DNA of 6,115 nucleotides, from the NCBI GenBank assembly GCA_937892095.1, contig CALAVC010000142.1:1-6115 (forward strand), in the 5' to 3' direction. The translations under genes were made by a program, and so were the position numbers. This DNA comes from an uncultured Bacteroidales bacterium (GTDB lineage Bacteria; Bacteroidota; Bacteroidia; Bacteroidales; Marinilabiliaceae). A model generated the notes under the pieces. The model saw only the letters and a program-made list of their open reading frames with translations, was not told the DNA's origin and searched no databases. This document shows, one piece after another, positions 6,020 through 6,115 of this stretch (positions are counted from its first letter, which is position 1; every line of letters starts with the position of its first letter).

Positions 6020-6115
6020 TTCTTGGAATCCTTTTCGATTTTTTCTATGACATCGGCAGCTTTCTGGTATATGGTATCGAGAGAGTCGGTCATTGAGGCA
6101 GGTAGATCGGAAGAG
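6016..6115 (-). CDS. batD: C-terminal tail of probable BatD (gene cut by window edge)
   Basis: Only the last codons are present. Reading toward the TGA at 6018-6016, the trustworthy part is 28 residues ending DTIYQKAADVIEKIEKDSKK, a helical and charged tail. No domain is visible. The identity rests on position: batD directly precedes batE in Bacteroidetes bat operons, and I recall BatD proteins ending in a similar Tyr-x-x-Ala-x-x-Val-Ile helix. It shares ATGA with the batE start. The first four codons in view (6114-6103) fall almost wholly in a probable sequencing adapter and should not be taken as protein sequence. Confidence 0.6.
   Translation of the reverse strand, partial: SSDLPASMTDSLDTIYQKAADVIEKIEKDSKK
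6104..6115 (+). other. Probable Illumina TruSeq adapter remnant at the right edge
   Basis: The last 12 bases, AGATCGGAAGAG, are identical to the first 12 bases of the Illumina TruSeq adapter, in the orientation in which read-through adapter appears at the 3' end of a contig. A 12-base match at exactly the last position is very unlikely by chance. It suggests the window ends at a contig end and that genomic sequence stops near 6103. Confidence 0.85.

Overview
The window reads as part of a Bacteroidales chromosome, probably a contig from an uncultured or metagenomic member of the order. All genes lie on the minus strand. Evidence for the placement: a Bacteroides aerotolerance (bat) gene pair, a DUF4494 protein (a family essentially confined to Bacteroidetes), a PorT-like outer-membrane barrel, a GH106 rhamnosidase-type glycosidase, a Bacteroidetes -7 promoter box (TAnnTTTG), and the absence of Shine-Dalgarno sites before the starts. 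Base composition is moderate. No RNA gene, IS element, CRISPR array or phage gene was seen.

Layout in the direction of transcription (right to left): the last codons of a batD-like gene; batE, which overlaps it by ATGA; a 73-nt intergenic segment carrying a long inverted repeat; an outer-membrane beta-barrel gene; a GH106 family glycoside hydrolase with a signal peptide; a TrmH/SpoU-type RNA 2'-O-methyltransferase starting 4 nt after the hydrolase stop; a 72-nt gap with a recognisable promoter; a DUF4494 protein; and the N-terminal third or more of a POT/PTR2 peptide transporter that runs off the left edge. Five of the six junctions are tight (4-nt overlap, then gaps of 73, 21, 4, 72 and 13 nt), so the window probably holds two transcription units: bat...barrel-GH106-methyltransferase, and DUF4494-POT.

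Functionally this is mostly ordinary accessory and housekeeping content: envelope stress or aerotolerance (BatD/E), surface glycan breakdown (barrel plus periplasmic GH106), RNA modification, and oligopeptide uptake. The most unusual signal is between batE and the barrel gene. A 16-bp inverted repeat (15 of 16 matched) has one arm starting 3 nt after the batE stop codon and the other covering exactly the first five codons of the barrel gene, so the start codon could be sequestered in the mRNA or the segment could be invertible. A second practical point: the last 12 bases of the window are identical to the start of the Illumina TruSeq adapter, so the right edge is probably an assembly artefact and should not be read as gene sequence.
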